From positions 124,001 to 188,000 of the forward strand of contig JAVJRK010000002.1 in assembly GCA_040218445.1 (NCBI GenBank): DNA of 64,000 bases, given 5' to 3'. The notes beneath the pieces are model-generated. The model was not told the DNA's origin. It saw only the letters and a list, made by a program, of their open reading frames with translations, and searched no databases. Below are positions 49,249 to 58,209 of the stretch, piece after piece (position 1 is the stretch's first letter; each line of letters starts with the position of its first letter). Position numbers and translations under genes: made by a program. This DNA is from UBA1479 sp040218445 (GTDB taxonomy: Bacteria > Pseudomonadota > Alphaproteobacteria > Rhodospirillales > Casp-alpha2).

Positions 49249-50157
49249 ATGATGAATCAAACAATTGTACAAATTACAGGAAGATCAACGCCGCGCGCCG
49301 TTCTTGACGCGGTCGCCGACCTCTTGGCGACATTACCGGGCGAGGTCCGCAAGGCCGCAGCCTATGTGCTGGAAAATCCGAACGACGTGGGTATCAGCTC
49401 AATCCGCGAGATCGCCCAGGTGGCAGGGGTCAAACCGAACACTTTCGTCCGCATGGCACGTGCCGCGGGATTCGGCGGATATGATGAATTCCGCGCGGTT
49501 TTCCGGGAAGACCTGCGCCACCGTCAGACCGATTTTCCCGACCGGGCACGCTGGCTCCAGTCCTTGCCGCAAAAAGGGGAGCTCGCGGGCCTTTATGCGG
49601 ACATGGCCGCCAGTTCCCTTGCCAACATCGAACAGATGTTTTCGACCTGCGACGCCGCCAGCATGCAATCGGCGGCACAGGATATCGTGCAGGCCCGCAT
49701 GACCTATGTATTGGGCATGGGGGTCGGCAACTCGCTGGCGCGAAATTTCGCCTACCTCGCGAGCATGGCATTGGACACGGTCCGGGCAATTCCCAACGAC
49801 GTTGCCCTACCGGTCGACGGTTTGGTTCAGGCGGAAGAGGGCGATCTCCTGATCGCGATGACCATCAAGCCGTTCCGCCGCGAAGTGATCGAGGCCGTCG
49901 AGCTTGCCGGACGCATGGGCATGACCGTCCTGGCGATTTCCGACACACCCACGGCCCCAATCTTCCGGGCCGCAAAGCATCGTTTCGTTCTGCCGACGGA
50001 AACGCCACAGTTCTTTTCCTCGACGTTGGCCATCCATGCCTTTTTCGAAACCCTGATGGCCTTCGTCATCGCACAATCCCCGGCTTCCGCGGTCGAGAGT
50101 ATTGAGCGCTTCCATGAACGCCGGCGCATGCTCGGCGTCTACGTCGACGGCGGGTAG
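49249..50157 (+). CDS. MurR/RpiR-family transcriptional regulator
   Basis: 302 residues: N-terminal helix-turn-helix (ADLLATLPGEVRKAAAYVLE, ISSIREIAQVAGVKPNTFVR), then a SIS sugar-phosphate-isomerase-like domain (YVLGMGVGNSLARNFAYLAS, LLIAMTIKPFRREVIEAVEL, VLAISDTPTAPIFRAA). SIS domains bind phosphosugars or related ligands. The start is ATG 49249 or the adjacent 49252; the longer frame from 49105 is rejected because it overlaps the divergent gene. Likely controls the aminotransferase and DMFase-like genes. Confidence 0.9.
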   Translation: MMNQTIVQITGRSTPRAVLDAVADLLATLPGEVRKAAAYVLENPNDVGISSIREIAQVAGVKPNTFVRMARAAGFGGYDEFRAVFREDLRHRQTDFPDRARWLQSLPQKGELAGLYADMAASSLANIEQMFSTCDAASMQSAAQDIVQARMTYVLGMGVGNSLARNFAYLASMALDTVRAIPNDVALPVDGLVQAEEGDLLIAMTIKPFRREVIEAVELAGRMGMTVLAISDTPTAPIFRAAKHRFVLPTETPQFFSSTLAIHAFFETLMAFVIAQSPASAVESIERFHERRRMLGVYVDGG

Positions 50158-50210
50158 AAGCGGGGCCGGCGCCGCGTTATAACGGCGACAACCGGGAAGG
50201 GGACCGCCGT

Positions 50211-50597
50211 ATGATCGACCATATTTCCATCGCCGTAACGGATCTGGACAAAAGCACGGCCTTTTATGAAGCCGTACTGGCGGCGCTGGATATGACGTTA
50301 ATGGTCGAGCGGCCGCATACGACCGGGTTCGGCAAACGCTATGCGGAATTCTGGCTGAACCTGCGCCCGGACATGAAACCCGTTGCAGACGGAACCGGCG
50401 TGCATATCTGCCTGCGCGCCCGAACCAAGGACGCGGTGATCGCGTTTCATAAGGCCGCGCTTAAACACGGCGGCATGGATGACGGCAAACCCGGCATGCG
50501 TGATGCCTCCATGGCGCCGTACTTCGCAGCCTTTATCCGCGATCCCGATGGGAACAAGATCGAGGCGGCGACGTTCATTTCACCGGATTCAGCGTAA
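50211..50597 (+). CDS. VOC (glyoxalase/bleomycin resistance) family protein
   Basis: 128 residues with the vicinal-oxygen-chelate pattern: IDHISIAVTDLDKSTAFYEA at the start and APYFAAFIRDPDGNKIEAAT at the end, two beta-alpha-beta repeats. The ligand His near the N-terminus and Glu near the C-terminus are in place. GGGAAGGGGA precedes the ATG. Function may be dioxygenase-, lyase- or binding-type; position after the RpiR-type gene may place it in the same pathway. Confidence 0.85.
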   Translation: MIDHISIAVTDLDKSTAFYEAVLAALDMTLMVERPHTTGFGKRYAEFWLNLRPDMKPVADGTGVHICLRARTKDAVIAFHKAALKHGGMDDGKPGMRDASMAPYFAAFIRDPDGNKIEAATFISPDSA

Positions 50598-50640
50598 AGG
50601 GGATCAGGCCGGCAAGAGGCCACCGGCACCTCATCGTACA

Positions 50641-50741
50641 ACATCCAGTTATGTCATAATGTATATTATGGAAAATATTGGATGTGTTTTTGAAAACAAT
50701 ATCTTAGATTCTCGGATGAATCTTACAGAGAATCTCTCTGT
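50641..50741. repeat. Cluster of hairpins in an AT-rich gap between converging genes
   Basis: ACATCCA (50641-50647) pairs with TGGATGT (50679-50685), enclosing CATAAT-GTAT-ATTATG (50655-50670); a T-run follows at 50687-50691. Then AGATTC/GAATCT (50706-50723) and ACAGAGA-ATC-TCTCTGT (50725-50741). Probably a bidirectional terminator for the VOC and MBL-fold genes. Confidence 0.6.
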
Positions 50742-50749
50742 GCAGCCGG

Positions 50750-51532
50750 TCAAGCTTCCGGAACGTCGATTTCCATGCCGTCGTAGGCCGCCTCTACCCC
50801 GTCCGGCAGATAATCCGTCAATGCGGCGTGGTCGAGACGCGCGCTCATATGCGTGATGATCATGCGCTTGGGCTTGATGCGTTCGCGCAGTTCCAACGCC
50901 GCATCGACATGCAGATGCGTCGGATGCGGATGCCAGGCGAACACCCCGACGATCCAGGTGTGAACGCCCTGCACCATCGCCACACCTTCGTCGGGCATGC
51001 GTACCAGGTCTGTCGTATAGGCCAGCTGCCCGAACCGCAGGCCATGGGTGGTCGAAAACCCATGATCCTGCTCGAACGCCAGGCCATCTATGCCGCCGGC
51101 GGTGAACGGCGTGCCCGGCGCATAGACATTGGGCGTCAGCGTCGGTTTGTAGTAGTTCGTTGCCCCGTCATGGATCGGCGCCAGAACATAGGCGAAGCGT
51201 TCTTCGACGGATTTCAGGGTGTCCGTATCCGTCCATAGCTCGATCGCCGCATTCATGCGCCGGTTGATGCCGCGGATATCATCGATACCGTGCAGATGGT
51301 CCGCATGGCCATGGGTCAGGACCACGCCGTCAAGATGCTGCACCCCCGTACGCAGCATCTGTTCCCGCAAATCGGGGGATGTGTCGATCAACAGGCGCTT
51401 GCCCGATTGTTCGATCAGCAAAGACGGCCGCGTCCGGCGGTTTTTCGGGTTATCGGGATCGCAATCACCCCAGCCGGCCTCGATCGACGGCACGCCGCTC
51501 GACGCACCGGACCCCAGGATCGTGACCTTCAT
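50750..51532 (-). CDS. MBL-fold metal-dependent hydrolase (PhnP-like)
   Basis: 260-residue metallo-beta-lactamase-fold enzyme, like the cyclic phosphodiesterase PhnP. Seen: MKVTILGSGASSGVPSIEAGWGDCD (in parts) at the N-terminus, RLLIDTSPDLREQML, the metal motif THGHADHLHGIDDI, and ITHMSARLDH near the end. It follows tatD on the same strand by eight bases, in the order metG-tatD-phnP typical of alphaproteobacteria. Substrate likely a cyclic nucleotide or RNA end. Confidence 0.92.
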   Translation of the reverse strand: MKVTILGSGASSGVPSIEAGWGDCDPDNPKNRRTRPSLLIEQSGKRLLIDTSPDLREQMLRTGVQHLDGVVLTHGHADHLHGIDDIRGINRRMNAAIELWTDTDTLKSVEERFAYVLAPIHDGATNYYKPTLTPNVYAPGTPFTAGGIDGLAFEQDHGFSTTHGLRFGQLAYTTDLVRMPDEGVAMVQGVHTWIVGVFAWHPHPTHLHVDAALELRERIKPKRMIITHMSARLDHAALTDYLPDGVEAAYDGMEIDVPEA

Positions 51533-51540
51533 GGGATCGC

Positions 51541-52359
51541 TCAGCCCGCGCCGCGCACGGCGTCGGCGGCCTTGGTGAACAGGGTAAAGAAATTATCGCT
51601 TGTCCGGCCGGCCAGTTCCCCGGGCGACACCCCTTTCAATTCGGCAACCTTGGCCGCCGTCAGGGCCGTAAAGGCGGGCTCATTCCGCTTACCCCGGTTG
51701 GGCACGGGCGCCAGGAAGGGCGAGTCCGTTTCCACCAGGATGCGGTCCAGCGGCACGTCCTTGACCGTGTCGCGCAGGTCTTCCGCCGTCTTGAAGGTAA
51801 CGATGCCGGAAAGCGAAATATAAAGCCCCATTTCAACCGCCTTTTCCGCCACCTCGCGGCCCGCGGAAAAACAATGGATCAGCCCGGGAAACGGCCCGCC
51901 ATCGCGATATTCCTCATCGATCACGCGAAGCGTGTCATCATCGGCATCGCGGGTATGGACGATCAGCGGCAAACCCGTGTTGCGGGCGGCGCGTATATGG
52001 GCACGGAACTGGGTTTCCTGAATATCCCGGGGGCTGTGTTCGTAATAGAAATCCAGCCCCGTCTCGCCGATTCCGACGACCTTGGGATGGGATGCCAGTT
52101 CGGCCAATTCCCGGGCGCTGGTGACCTTTTCCGTCGCGGCCTGGTGCGGGTGAATGCCGACCGTGCAGAAGATATTGTCGAACCGTTCGGCCACGGCCTT
52201 GACCTGATCGAACTTCGACAGATGGGTCGAAATCGTCACCATATAGGCGACCCCTGCCGCTTTCGCGCGGGCCACGACCGCATCCAGTTCTTCCCCGAAA
52301 TCCGGGAAATCCAGGTGGCAGTGGCTGTCGACCAGAAAGGGTTGGGTTGTTCCGTCCAT
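51541..52359 (-). CDS. tatD: TatD-family metal-dependent DNase
   Basis: 272 residues of the TatD TIM-barrel hydrolase family. Metal-binding VDSHCHLDFPDF at the N-terminus, the Glu in VVGIGETGLDFYYEH, His in LPLIVHTRDADDDTL and LIHCFSAGREVAEKA, and the Asp in ILVETDSPFLAPVPNRGKRN. Likely a 3'-exonuclease or housekeeping DNase. It sits between metG and the MBL-fold gene. Confidence 0.94.
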   Translation of the reverse strand: MDGTTQPFLVDSHCHLDFPDFGEELDAVVARAKAAGVAYMVTISTHLSKFDQVKAVAERFDNIFCTVGIHPHQAATEKVTSARELAELASHPKVVGIGETGLDFYYEHSPRDIQETQFRAHIRAARNTGLPLIVHTRDADDDTLRVIDEEYRDGGPFPGLIHCFSAGREVAEKAVEMGLYISLSGIVTFKTAEDLRDTVKDVPLDRILVETDSPFLAPVPNRGKRNEPAFTALTAAKVAELKGVSPGELAGRTSDNFFTLFTKAADAVRGAG

Positions 52360-52370
52360 GGCTGCGGTCT

Positions 52371-53933
52371 CTAATTCTCGTCTTCCTGAAAGCGCGGAAA
52401 CACGCCTTCCGGCTTGGGCAGGGCCGTTCCCGGCGCCAGGGTTACATCCGCCGCCAGTTGATCCAGCGTACGAGAATCCTCGGCCACGGCCAGTTGATCC
52501 AGCAGCCTGGCCGAGGTATCGGGCATGAACGGCTGAGTCAAAAGGGCCAACCGGCGAATGGTTTCCGCCAGCACGTAAAGGACCGTGGCCATGCGGTCCG
52601 GGTCTTCCTTACGCAGTTTCCAGGGAGCTTGATGGTCCACATAGGCATTGGCGGCACGGATCACCACCCAAATCGCTTCCAGGGCTTCGTTGAAAGCCTG
52701 TCGGTCGAGCGCATCACGTACTTGGTCGACCAGCGCCGTCGCCGGGCCGAGCAAGGCCTGATCGTCGTCGGTAAATGCGCCCGGCTGCGGCACGTTTCCT
52801 CCGCAATTCTTGGCAATCATGGACAGCACACGCTGCGCCAGGTTGCCGTAATCGTTGGCCAGCTCGCCATTCATGCGGCCGACCATGGCCTCGTGAGAGA
52901 AATCGCCGTCGTTGCCGAACGGCACTTCGCGCAGCAGGAAAAACCGCACCTGGTCGAGGCCATATTTCTCAACCAAATCAATGGGGTCGATCACGTTACC
53001 CAGGGATTTGGAAATTTTCTGGCCTTCGTTGGTCCACCAGCCGTGGGCGAACACGCGTTTCGGCGGCTCCAACCCCGCCGCCATCATGAAGGCCGGCCAA
53101 TAGACCGCATGAAACCGCAGGATGTCCTTGCCCACCATATGCAGGTCGCAGGGCCAGTAGGTGGCGTATTCGCCCTGCTCGTCCGGATATCCCAGGGCCG
53201 AGATGTAATTGGTCAGGGCGTCCAGCCAGACATAGAAAATATGCTCGTCATCACCGGGCACGGGCACGCCCCAGTTGAAGGTGGTACGCGATACGGACAG
53301 ATCCTGCAGGCCGCCCTTGACGAAGCTGGTGACCTCGTTGCGGCGGCTGGGCGGGGCGATGAAGTCGGGATTGGCGTCGTAGAACGCCAGCAGGCGGTCT
53401 TCCCAGGCCGACAGGCGGAAGAAATAGCTGGGTTCTTCCACCCATTCGACCTCGGCACCCGAAGGGGCACGGAATGATCCGTCGGGCTGTTTGGTCAGTT
53501 CGCCCTCGCCGTAGAAGGCTTCGTCGCGCACGGCGTACCAGCCGGAATAGCTACCGAGATAGATTTCCCCGGCATCGATCATGCGCTGCCAGATGGCCTG
53601 ACAGGCCGCGATATGGCGGGGTTCCGTGGTACGGATGAAGTCGTCGTGGCTGAAATTCATGAAATCGGCCAGGGTGCGGAAGTTCTGCGACACCTGATCG
53701 GCGAAGGTCTGCGGGTCGATGCCCTTGGCCTGGGCCGATTTTTCAACCTTTTGGCCATGCTCGTCCGTGCCCGTCAGGAACTTGACGTCATAGCCGTCCA
53801 GCCGCTTGAAGCGCGCCAGAACGTCACAGGCCAGCGTGGTATAGGCATGCCCGATATGAGGCGCGTCGTTGACGTAATAGATGGGCGTGGTCAGGTAATA
53901 GGGCGTGGCCGGCATTTCAGGATCCAATGACAT
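52371..53933 (-). CDS. metG: Methionyl-tRNA synthetase
   Basis: 520-residue class I synthetase. HIGH signature as PHIGHAYTTLACDV, KMSKS as GQKISKSLGNVIDP, plus LTGTDEHGQKVEKSA. The zinc-knuckle cysteines are missing (YSGWYAVRDEAFY), so it is the zinc-free type, and there is no C-terminal tRNA-binding extension. The start may be at MPATPYYL (53915), a better match to family beginnings, or at ATG 53933. Followed by tatD. Confidence 0.96.
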   Translation of the reverse strand: MSLDPEMPATPYYLTTPIYYVNDAPHIGHAYTTLACDVLARFKRLDGYDVKFLTGTDEHGQKVEKSAQAKGIDPQTFADQVSQNFRTLADFMNFSHDDFIRTTEPRHIAACQAIWQRMIDAGEIYLGSYSGWYAVRDEAFYGEGELTKQPDGSFRAPSGAEVEWVEEPSYFFRLSAWEDRLLAFYDANPDFIAPPSRRNEVTSFVKGGLQDLSVSRTTFNWGVPVPGDDEHIFYVWLDALTNYISALGYPDEQGEYATYWPCDLHMVGKDILRFHAVYWPAFMMAAGLEPPKRVFAHGWWTNEGQKISKSLGNVIDPIDLVEKYGLDQVRFFLLREVPFGNDGDFSHEAMVGRMNGELANDYGNLAQRVLSMIAKNCGGNVPQPGAFTDDDQALLGPATALVDQVRDALDRQAFNEALEAIWVVIRAANAYVDHQAPWKLRKEDPDRMATVLYVLAETIRRLALLTQPFMPDTSARLLDQLAVAEDSRTLDQLAADVTLAPGTALPKPEGVFPRFQEDEN

Positions 53934-53963
53934 TGGGTTTGTTGTGTGGCGCTGTCTTTCGCG

Positions 53964-55112
53964 TTACCGCCGGATTGCCGCTTCGGCGGTGATAAACGCG
54001 TTCAGAACCACCTGCTTGCGGTCCAGGTTGGCCGTGGACGTCGCGGCAAGCAGGCGCGACACCTTTTCCCATACCTCCAGCCAACGATCAAGGCCAGCCA
54101 TGGTGTTGAGCTTCGTCACGGTCGCGCTGTCGAGAACCCCCGGCAGCGGCCCGCCGCCGCCCGCGATCACCAGGCGTTCAAGCCACCAGCGCAGCGTCTT
54201 GGCGAAGGCCGCGAATTCCGCGTCCTTTCCCGCCCCGCCGACACGGCCCGCGAAATCGTGCAGATCCTTCGCGGGCAGGCCGTCGGGCAGGCGGGCCAGC
54301 AGGGCGGAAACCTCATCCAGCATGCCCAGCCCCCCCTGCTCCGCCAATTCCAGGGCATAGCCGATGCTGCCTTCGGCGACCTCAGCCAGGCGACGTGCTT
54401 CATCCGCCGACATATCGGGACAACGGGCCGCGATCAGGCCCGCCACGGCATCAACCGAAGGAGGCCGCAGGGTCAGACGCCGGCAGCGCGAGCGAATGGT
54501 CGGCAGAAGCCCCCCGGGATTGTGGGACACCAGCACAACCAGGGCCTGGGGCGGCGGTTCTTCCAAAACCTTCAAAAGCGCGTTCGCCGCGTTGCGGTTC
54601 ATGTCATCGGCGCTGTCGATGATGACGACCCGCCAGGCCCCCTCGCCCGCCGTCAGGCTTAGAAACGTCTTGACCTTACGGATGGCGTCGATGGTGATCT
54701 GGCCCTTCAGGCGGCCGGTCTTTTCGTCGACGGCGCGCTCCACCACCATCAGGTCGGCATGGCTGCCGGCAAGGGTTCGATGAAAGACCGGGTGATCCGG
54801 GTCAAGGTAAAGCCCCTTTCCCGTCTCCATTCCATCCAGACCGGGTTCAGGCGCCGGCAGATCGTCGCCAAACAGGCCCGGGCCGTCATCGGCGGCTGCG
54901 TCGGCGCCAGCCGCTTGACCATGGGCCAAGACGTAGCGCGCGAAACGGTGCGCCAAAGTGGCCTTGCCGATGCCCTTGGGACCGGTGACCAGCCAAGCAT
55001 GGGCCAGGCGACCAGCATCCAACCCGCCCCGCAACCGGGCTTCGGCATCCAGATGCCCGATCAAATCCGGGTTGGCGCGCGGACCCAGGTCCTCTGTATC
55101 GTCGTCGCTCAC
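53964..55112 (-). CDS. holB: DNA polymerase III delta-prime subunit
   Basis: Clamp-loader subunit, 382 residues. AAA+ motif GPKGIGKATLAHRFARYVLA, sensor-like region WRVVIIDSADDMNRNAANAL, and EEPPPQALVVLVSHNPGGLL with RSRCRRLTL, typical of HolB/DnaX relatives. It lacks the four zinc-binding cysteines, as in other alphaproteobacterial delta-prime subunits. The start overlaps tmk by four bases, the standard tmk-holB-metG order. Confidence 0.92.
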   Translation of the reverse strand: MSDDDTEDLGPRANPDLIGHLDAEARLRGGLDAGRLAHAWLVTGPKGIGKATLAHRFARYVLAHGQAAGADAAADDGPGLFGDDLPAPEPGLDGMETGKGLYLDPDHPVFHRTLAGSHADLMVVERAVDEKTGRLKGQITIDAIRKVKTFLSLTAGEGAWRVVIIDSADDMNRNAANALLKVLEEPPPQALVVLVSHNPGGLLPTIRSRCRRLTLRPPSVDAVAGLIAARCPDMSADEARRLAEVAEGSIGYALELAEQGGLGMLDEVSALLARLPDGLPAKDLHDFAGRVGGAGKDAEFAAFAKTLRWWLERLVIAGGGGPLPGVLDSATVTKLNTMAGLDRWLEVWEKVSRLLAATSTANLDRKQVVLNAFITAEAAIRR

Positions 55113-55759
55113 CGCCCGGCCTCTTTCAGATCGGCGCCCAGGCGGTGGGACACGGCGGCACAGACCTCGCGCTGAACGTCGTCGACGGATTGCGCCGCAT
55201 CGACGACCACGCAGCGCTGCGGCTCCGCCTTGGCGATGGTCAGAAAGGTTTCCCGGATGCGGGTATGGAATCCCAGGTCCATACGCTCATAGCGGTCTTC
55301 GGCTTCGTTGCGGCCGAACGCCCGGGCAAGGCCTTCTTCGACGGGAATATCAAGAATGAAGGTCAGATCCGGCTGAAAATCCCCCAGGATGTCTGTTTTC
55401 AGCCCCTGAATGCGCTCGATGCCCAGGCCGTGGCCGCCGCCCTGATAGGCAAGCGTCGAATCAACGAAGCGGTCGCACAGCACCCAAGTCCCGCTTTCCA
55501 ATGCCGGCTGGATCGCTTTGTCCACATGATCGACACGGGCGGCAAAGTTCAAAAGGACTTCCGACATGGGAGCCCATCGGTCGGTCGTGCCGTGCACAAG
55601 CAGATTGCGGATTTCCTCGGCCCCGGGCGTACCCCCCGGTTCGCGCGTCGTCAGAACCTCGATGCCCGCGGATTCCAAGGCCTTGGCCAACAACGCCAAT
55701 TGCGTCGACTTGCCGCCACCTTCACCGCCTTCGAATGTAATGAACCTACCCGTTGTCAC
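55109..55759 (-). CDS. tmk: Thymidylate kinase
   Basis: Phosphorylates dTMP to dTDP. 216 residues with P-loop FEGGEGGGKSTQLALLAKAL, TREPGGTPGAEEIRNLL, the DRF motif VLCDRFVDSTLAYQGGG, and a LID region with EAEDRYERMDL. Start codon MTTGRF at 55759. Overlaps holB, indicating coupled translation. Confidence 0.96.
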   Translation of the reverse strand: MTTGRFITFEGGEGGGKSTQLALLAKALESAGIEVLTTREPGGTPGAEEIRNLLVHGTTDRWAPMSEVLLNFAARVDHVDKAIQPALESGTWVLCDRFVDSTLAYQGGGHGLGIERIQGLKTDILGDFQPDLTFILDIPVEEGLARAFGRNEAEDRYERMDLGFHTRIRETFLTIAKAEPQRCVVVDAAQSVDDVQREVCAAVSHRLGADLKEAGR

Positions 55760-55823
55760 GGTTTGATACCTTGAAACTGGTTTTCCCCTGCGATCCGATG
55801 CTCAACGGCTTCCAGGAGCGCGC

Positions 55824-57032
55824 CTAACCGGATACGCCCAGGATAATAGACCGGAGCGCACTCACGACCCTACCGAAAAGGCCCAGACGCTCGGCCCCGT
55901 CACCGGCAATGAGCGGCACCTGGATGGCGTCCCGTTCAGGGAAGCTCAAGGTCAGCATACCCAATTTGTCCCCCGCCTTAACCGGAGCCGGAACCGGGGA
56001 TTGGTATTCGACCGTGGCCTTCATGCCGGCACGCTCCTTGCGCGGCAGCGTCAAAAGCATTTCATCGGTCACGATCAAGGGAACCTGGTTTTTTTTGCCC
56101 AACCAGATATCGACCTTGGCAATCTCTTCTCCGGCCTTAAACAGGGCGTAATTCTTGAACTCCCGGAACCCCCACTCCAACAGGCGGTGGGGTTCCTGGC
56201 GGCGCGATTTCTTGCTGGGCAAACCGTTGACGACCAGGATCAACCGCTGCCCCCGCCGTTCCGCCGAAGCGGTCAGACCATATCCCGCGTTTTCCGTATG
56301 CCCCGTTTTCAGACCGTCAACGCCCAGCCCCTTCCCCAACAGGTTGTTGCGATTGTATTGGGTGTGGGCGTTATAGGTGAACTTGCGCTCGGCGTAATAA
56401 TGATAGAACTCGGGAAAATCCTGGATGGTGCGCTTGGCCAGGACCGCCAGATCACGCGCCGTCATGCGATGTTCGGGATGAGGCCAGCCCGAGGCATTGC
56501 GGAAGGTGCTGTTTTTCAGACCGATTTCCCGGCCTTTTTCGGTCATCATTTCGGCGAAGGCGTCTTCGCTGCCGGCCAAGGATTCAGCCACGACGACGCA
56601 GGCATCATTGCCCGACTGAACGATAATCCCCAGCAACAGGTCCTCAACCCGGACACGCTGTCCAGGCTCCAGAAACATGGTCGATCCACCGGACGCCCAA
56701 TTGCCCTTACGCCAAGCGTTCTCGCTGACGACGAACTCTTCCTCAAGGGACAGGCTGCCTTCCTTCAAGCGCTCGAACACCAGATATACGGTCATCAGCT
56801 TGCTCATGGACGCGGGCGGCATCAGGGCGTCGCCATCCTTTTCGAACAGCACGGTGCCTGTCTGGGCATCCATCAGGATGGCCTCGCGCGCAATGGTATC
56901 CATCGCAACCGCCGCACGGGGCGATGCAAGAAGCACCGCAGCCAGCACGGCGCCCCCGACCAGCGCACCGCCGCGCAGACACCGGAGCCGGAAAAATCTA
57001 TTCGTCAGTATCGTCATCGTATCTCGCGCCAT
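55824..57032 (-). CDS. D-alanyl-D-alanine carboxypeptidase (DacF/PBP5-like)
   Basis: Periplasmic penicillin-binding protein that trims D-Ala from peptidoglycan. Signal peptide about 15-43, then the three catalytic motifs: SxxK in MPPASMSKLMTVY (Ser75, Lys78), SxN in IVQSGNDACVVVAESL and KTG in VDGLKTGHTENAGYG. The C-terminal beta domain (from about 300) with IWLGKKNQVPLIV is typical of PBP5. 402 residues. An internal ATG at 57017 (MTILTN) could be the true start. Downstream of rlpA. Confidence 0.95.
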   Translation of the reverse strand: MARDTMTILTNRFFRLRCLRGGALVGGAVLAAVLLASPRAAVAMDTIAREAILMDAQTGTVLFEKDGDALMPPASMSKLMTVYLVFERLKEGSLSLEEEFVVSENAWRKGNWASGGSTMFLEPGQRVRVEDLLLGIIVQSGNDACVVVAESLAGSEDAFAEMMTEKGREIGLKNSTFRNASGWPHPEHRMTARDLAVLAKRTIQDFPEFYHYYAERKFTYNAHTQYNRNNLLGKGLGVDGLKTGHTENAGYGLTASAERRGQRLILVVNGLPSKKSRRQEPHRLLEWGFREFKNYALFKAGEEIAKVDIWLGKKNQVPLIVTDEMLLTLPRKERAGMKATVEYQSPVPAPVKAGDKLGMLTLSFPERDAIQVPLIAGDGAERLGLFGRVVSALRSIILGVSG

Positions 57033-57108
57033 GTATGCAGGGCGCCCTTCTTGTGTTCATTGCGCGCCGAACAGGCCAGGGAAATGGGGCGGAAATGGGG
57101 TCAGAACC

Positions 57109-58113
57109 TCAGGACCCCGTCCCTTTTCCATCGACGATTATCCGTGCCCCTGGATATCCCAGGTTCTGGACCTGCTCAAGGGCGCTGTCCGCATCCTGAA
57201 CGGACGCAAGCGGCCCGACACGAACGCGGTAAAAATCACGGTTATCGACCAGCACATGGGAAATCGTCGCGGGGGATACGCGGCTGACCATCAGCTTCGT
57301 CTTGAGCGCGTTCTGATAGTTGGTGAAGGCGCCTGCCTGGATAAAGATGTTGGTCGGCCCCACGGCGACGGTCGTGACCTCTTCTTGCGGCATGGTGCCG
57401 GGTTGGATGTTGTCCGTCGCGGCGATCTGGTCGGGCTCGACAGCAGCTGTCGGCGCGGGTGCGGTTTCGACGCTCGGCGCGGGGGCCGGGGCGGCTTCCG
57501 CGCCCGGCGGCGGCGGCAGGGATTCCGCACTGACGGAGGCTTTTGGCAGTTTATCGACCTGAATGGGGCTGCCGTGTTCGGCAATGGATTCCTGGCCCGT
57601 GATCTGCGCTTTCAGGGCCTGTGAGCGTTCGGCCAGGATCTGCACCCGAACGCGGGCCGTACCCTGGTCCTTGAATCCCAGCAACTGCGCGCCGCGGCGC
57701 GACACATCGATAATCCGGCCCTTGGCGAACGGCCCCCGGTCATTGACCCGAAGAACGATCGACCGGCCGTTCTCCAGATTGATTACCCGCACGAACGACG
57801 GCATGGGCAACGTTCGATGTGCTGCCGTCAATTCGTTCATGTCATAGGTTTCGCCGTTGGCGGTGTCCTTGCCGTGAAAATTGGGCCCGTACCAGGACGC
57901 GATCCCGGTTTCATCGTAATCCCATTCCTCGGCCGGGTAATACCAAGTGCCTTTGATTTGATAGGGGGTGCCGATCTTATAATTGCCGGAGGTCACGGCC
58001 GCCCCCTGCAAGCGCTTGGTTCCGGAAATCAAAAACTGTGTTTCCGCGCAACCGGACACCAATATGGTAAATCCGGCTAAGATCAGCCAGCTAATCCTAA
58101 TCCGCCCAGCCAT
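57109..58113 (-). CDS. rlpA: Septal ring lytic transglycosylase RlpA family lipoprotein with SPOR domain
   Basis: 334 residues. Lipoprotein signal with lipobox LVSGC, then the double-psi beta-barrel: GIASWYGPNFHGKDTANGE, the pair THMxAHxT-like AAHRTLPMPSFV and IVLRVNDRGPFAKGRIIDVS. A proline- and alanine-rich linker (about 220-255) leads to a C-terminal SPOR domain (IFIQAGAFTNYQNALKTK) that binds denuded septal glycans. Start ATG 58113 chosen over 58200 because it opens the signal peptide. The rlpA-dacF-tmk-holB order is conserved in alphaproteobacteria. Confidence 0.94.
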   Translation of the reverse strand: MAGRIRISWLILAGFTILVSGCAETQFLISGTKRLQGAAVTSGNYKIGTPYQIKGTWYYPAEEWDYDETGIASWYGPNFHGKDTANGETYDMNELTAAHRTLPMPSFVRVINLENGRSIVLRVNDRGPFAKGRIIDVSRRGAQLLGFKDQGTARVRVQILAERSQALKAQITGQESIAEHGSPIQVDKLPKASVSAESLPPPPGAEAAPAPAPSVETAPAPTAAVEPDQIAATDNIQPGTMPQEEVTTVAVGPTNIFIQAGAFTNYQNALKTKLMVSRVSPATISHVLVDNRDFYRVRVGPLASVQDADSALEQVQNLGYPGARIIVDGKGTGS

Positions 58114-58209
58114 GGCGCCGCCCCCAAATTCAAAAATATAGTAGATAACCGAGCGAAATAAACCTGTATCTAGTGTAGTCGAGTCGGCCTTAGCCGACAA
58201 CCTCTGCCG

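Noticed and set aside
56001..57287. 428-codon rightward open frame
   Set aside because: Antisense to the D-Ala-D-Ala carboxypeptidase and rlpA genes; low-complexity Arg/Gln-rich translation.
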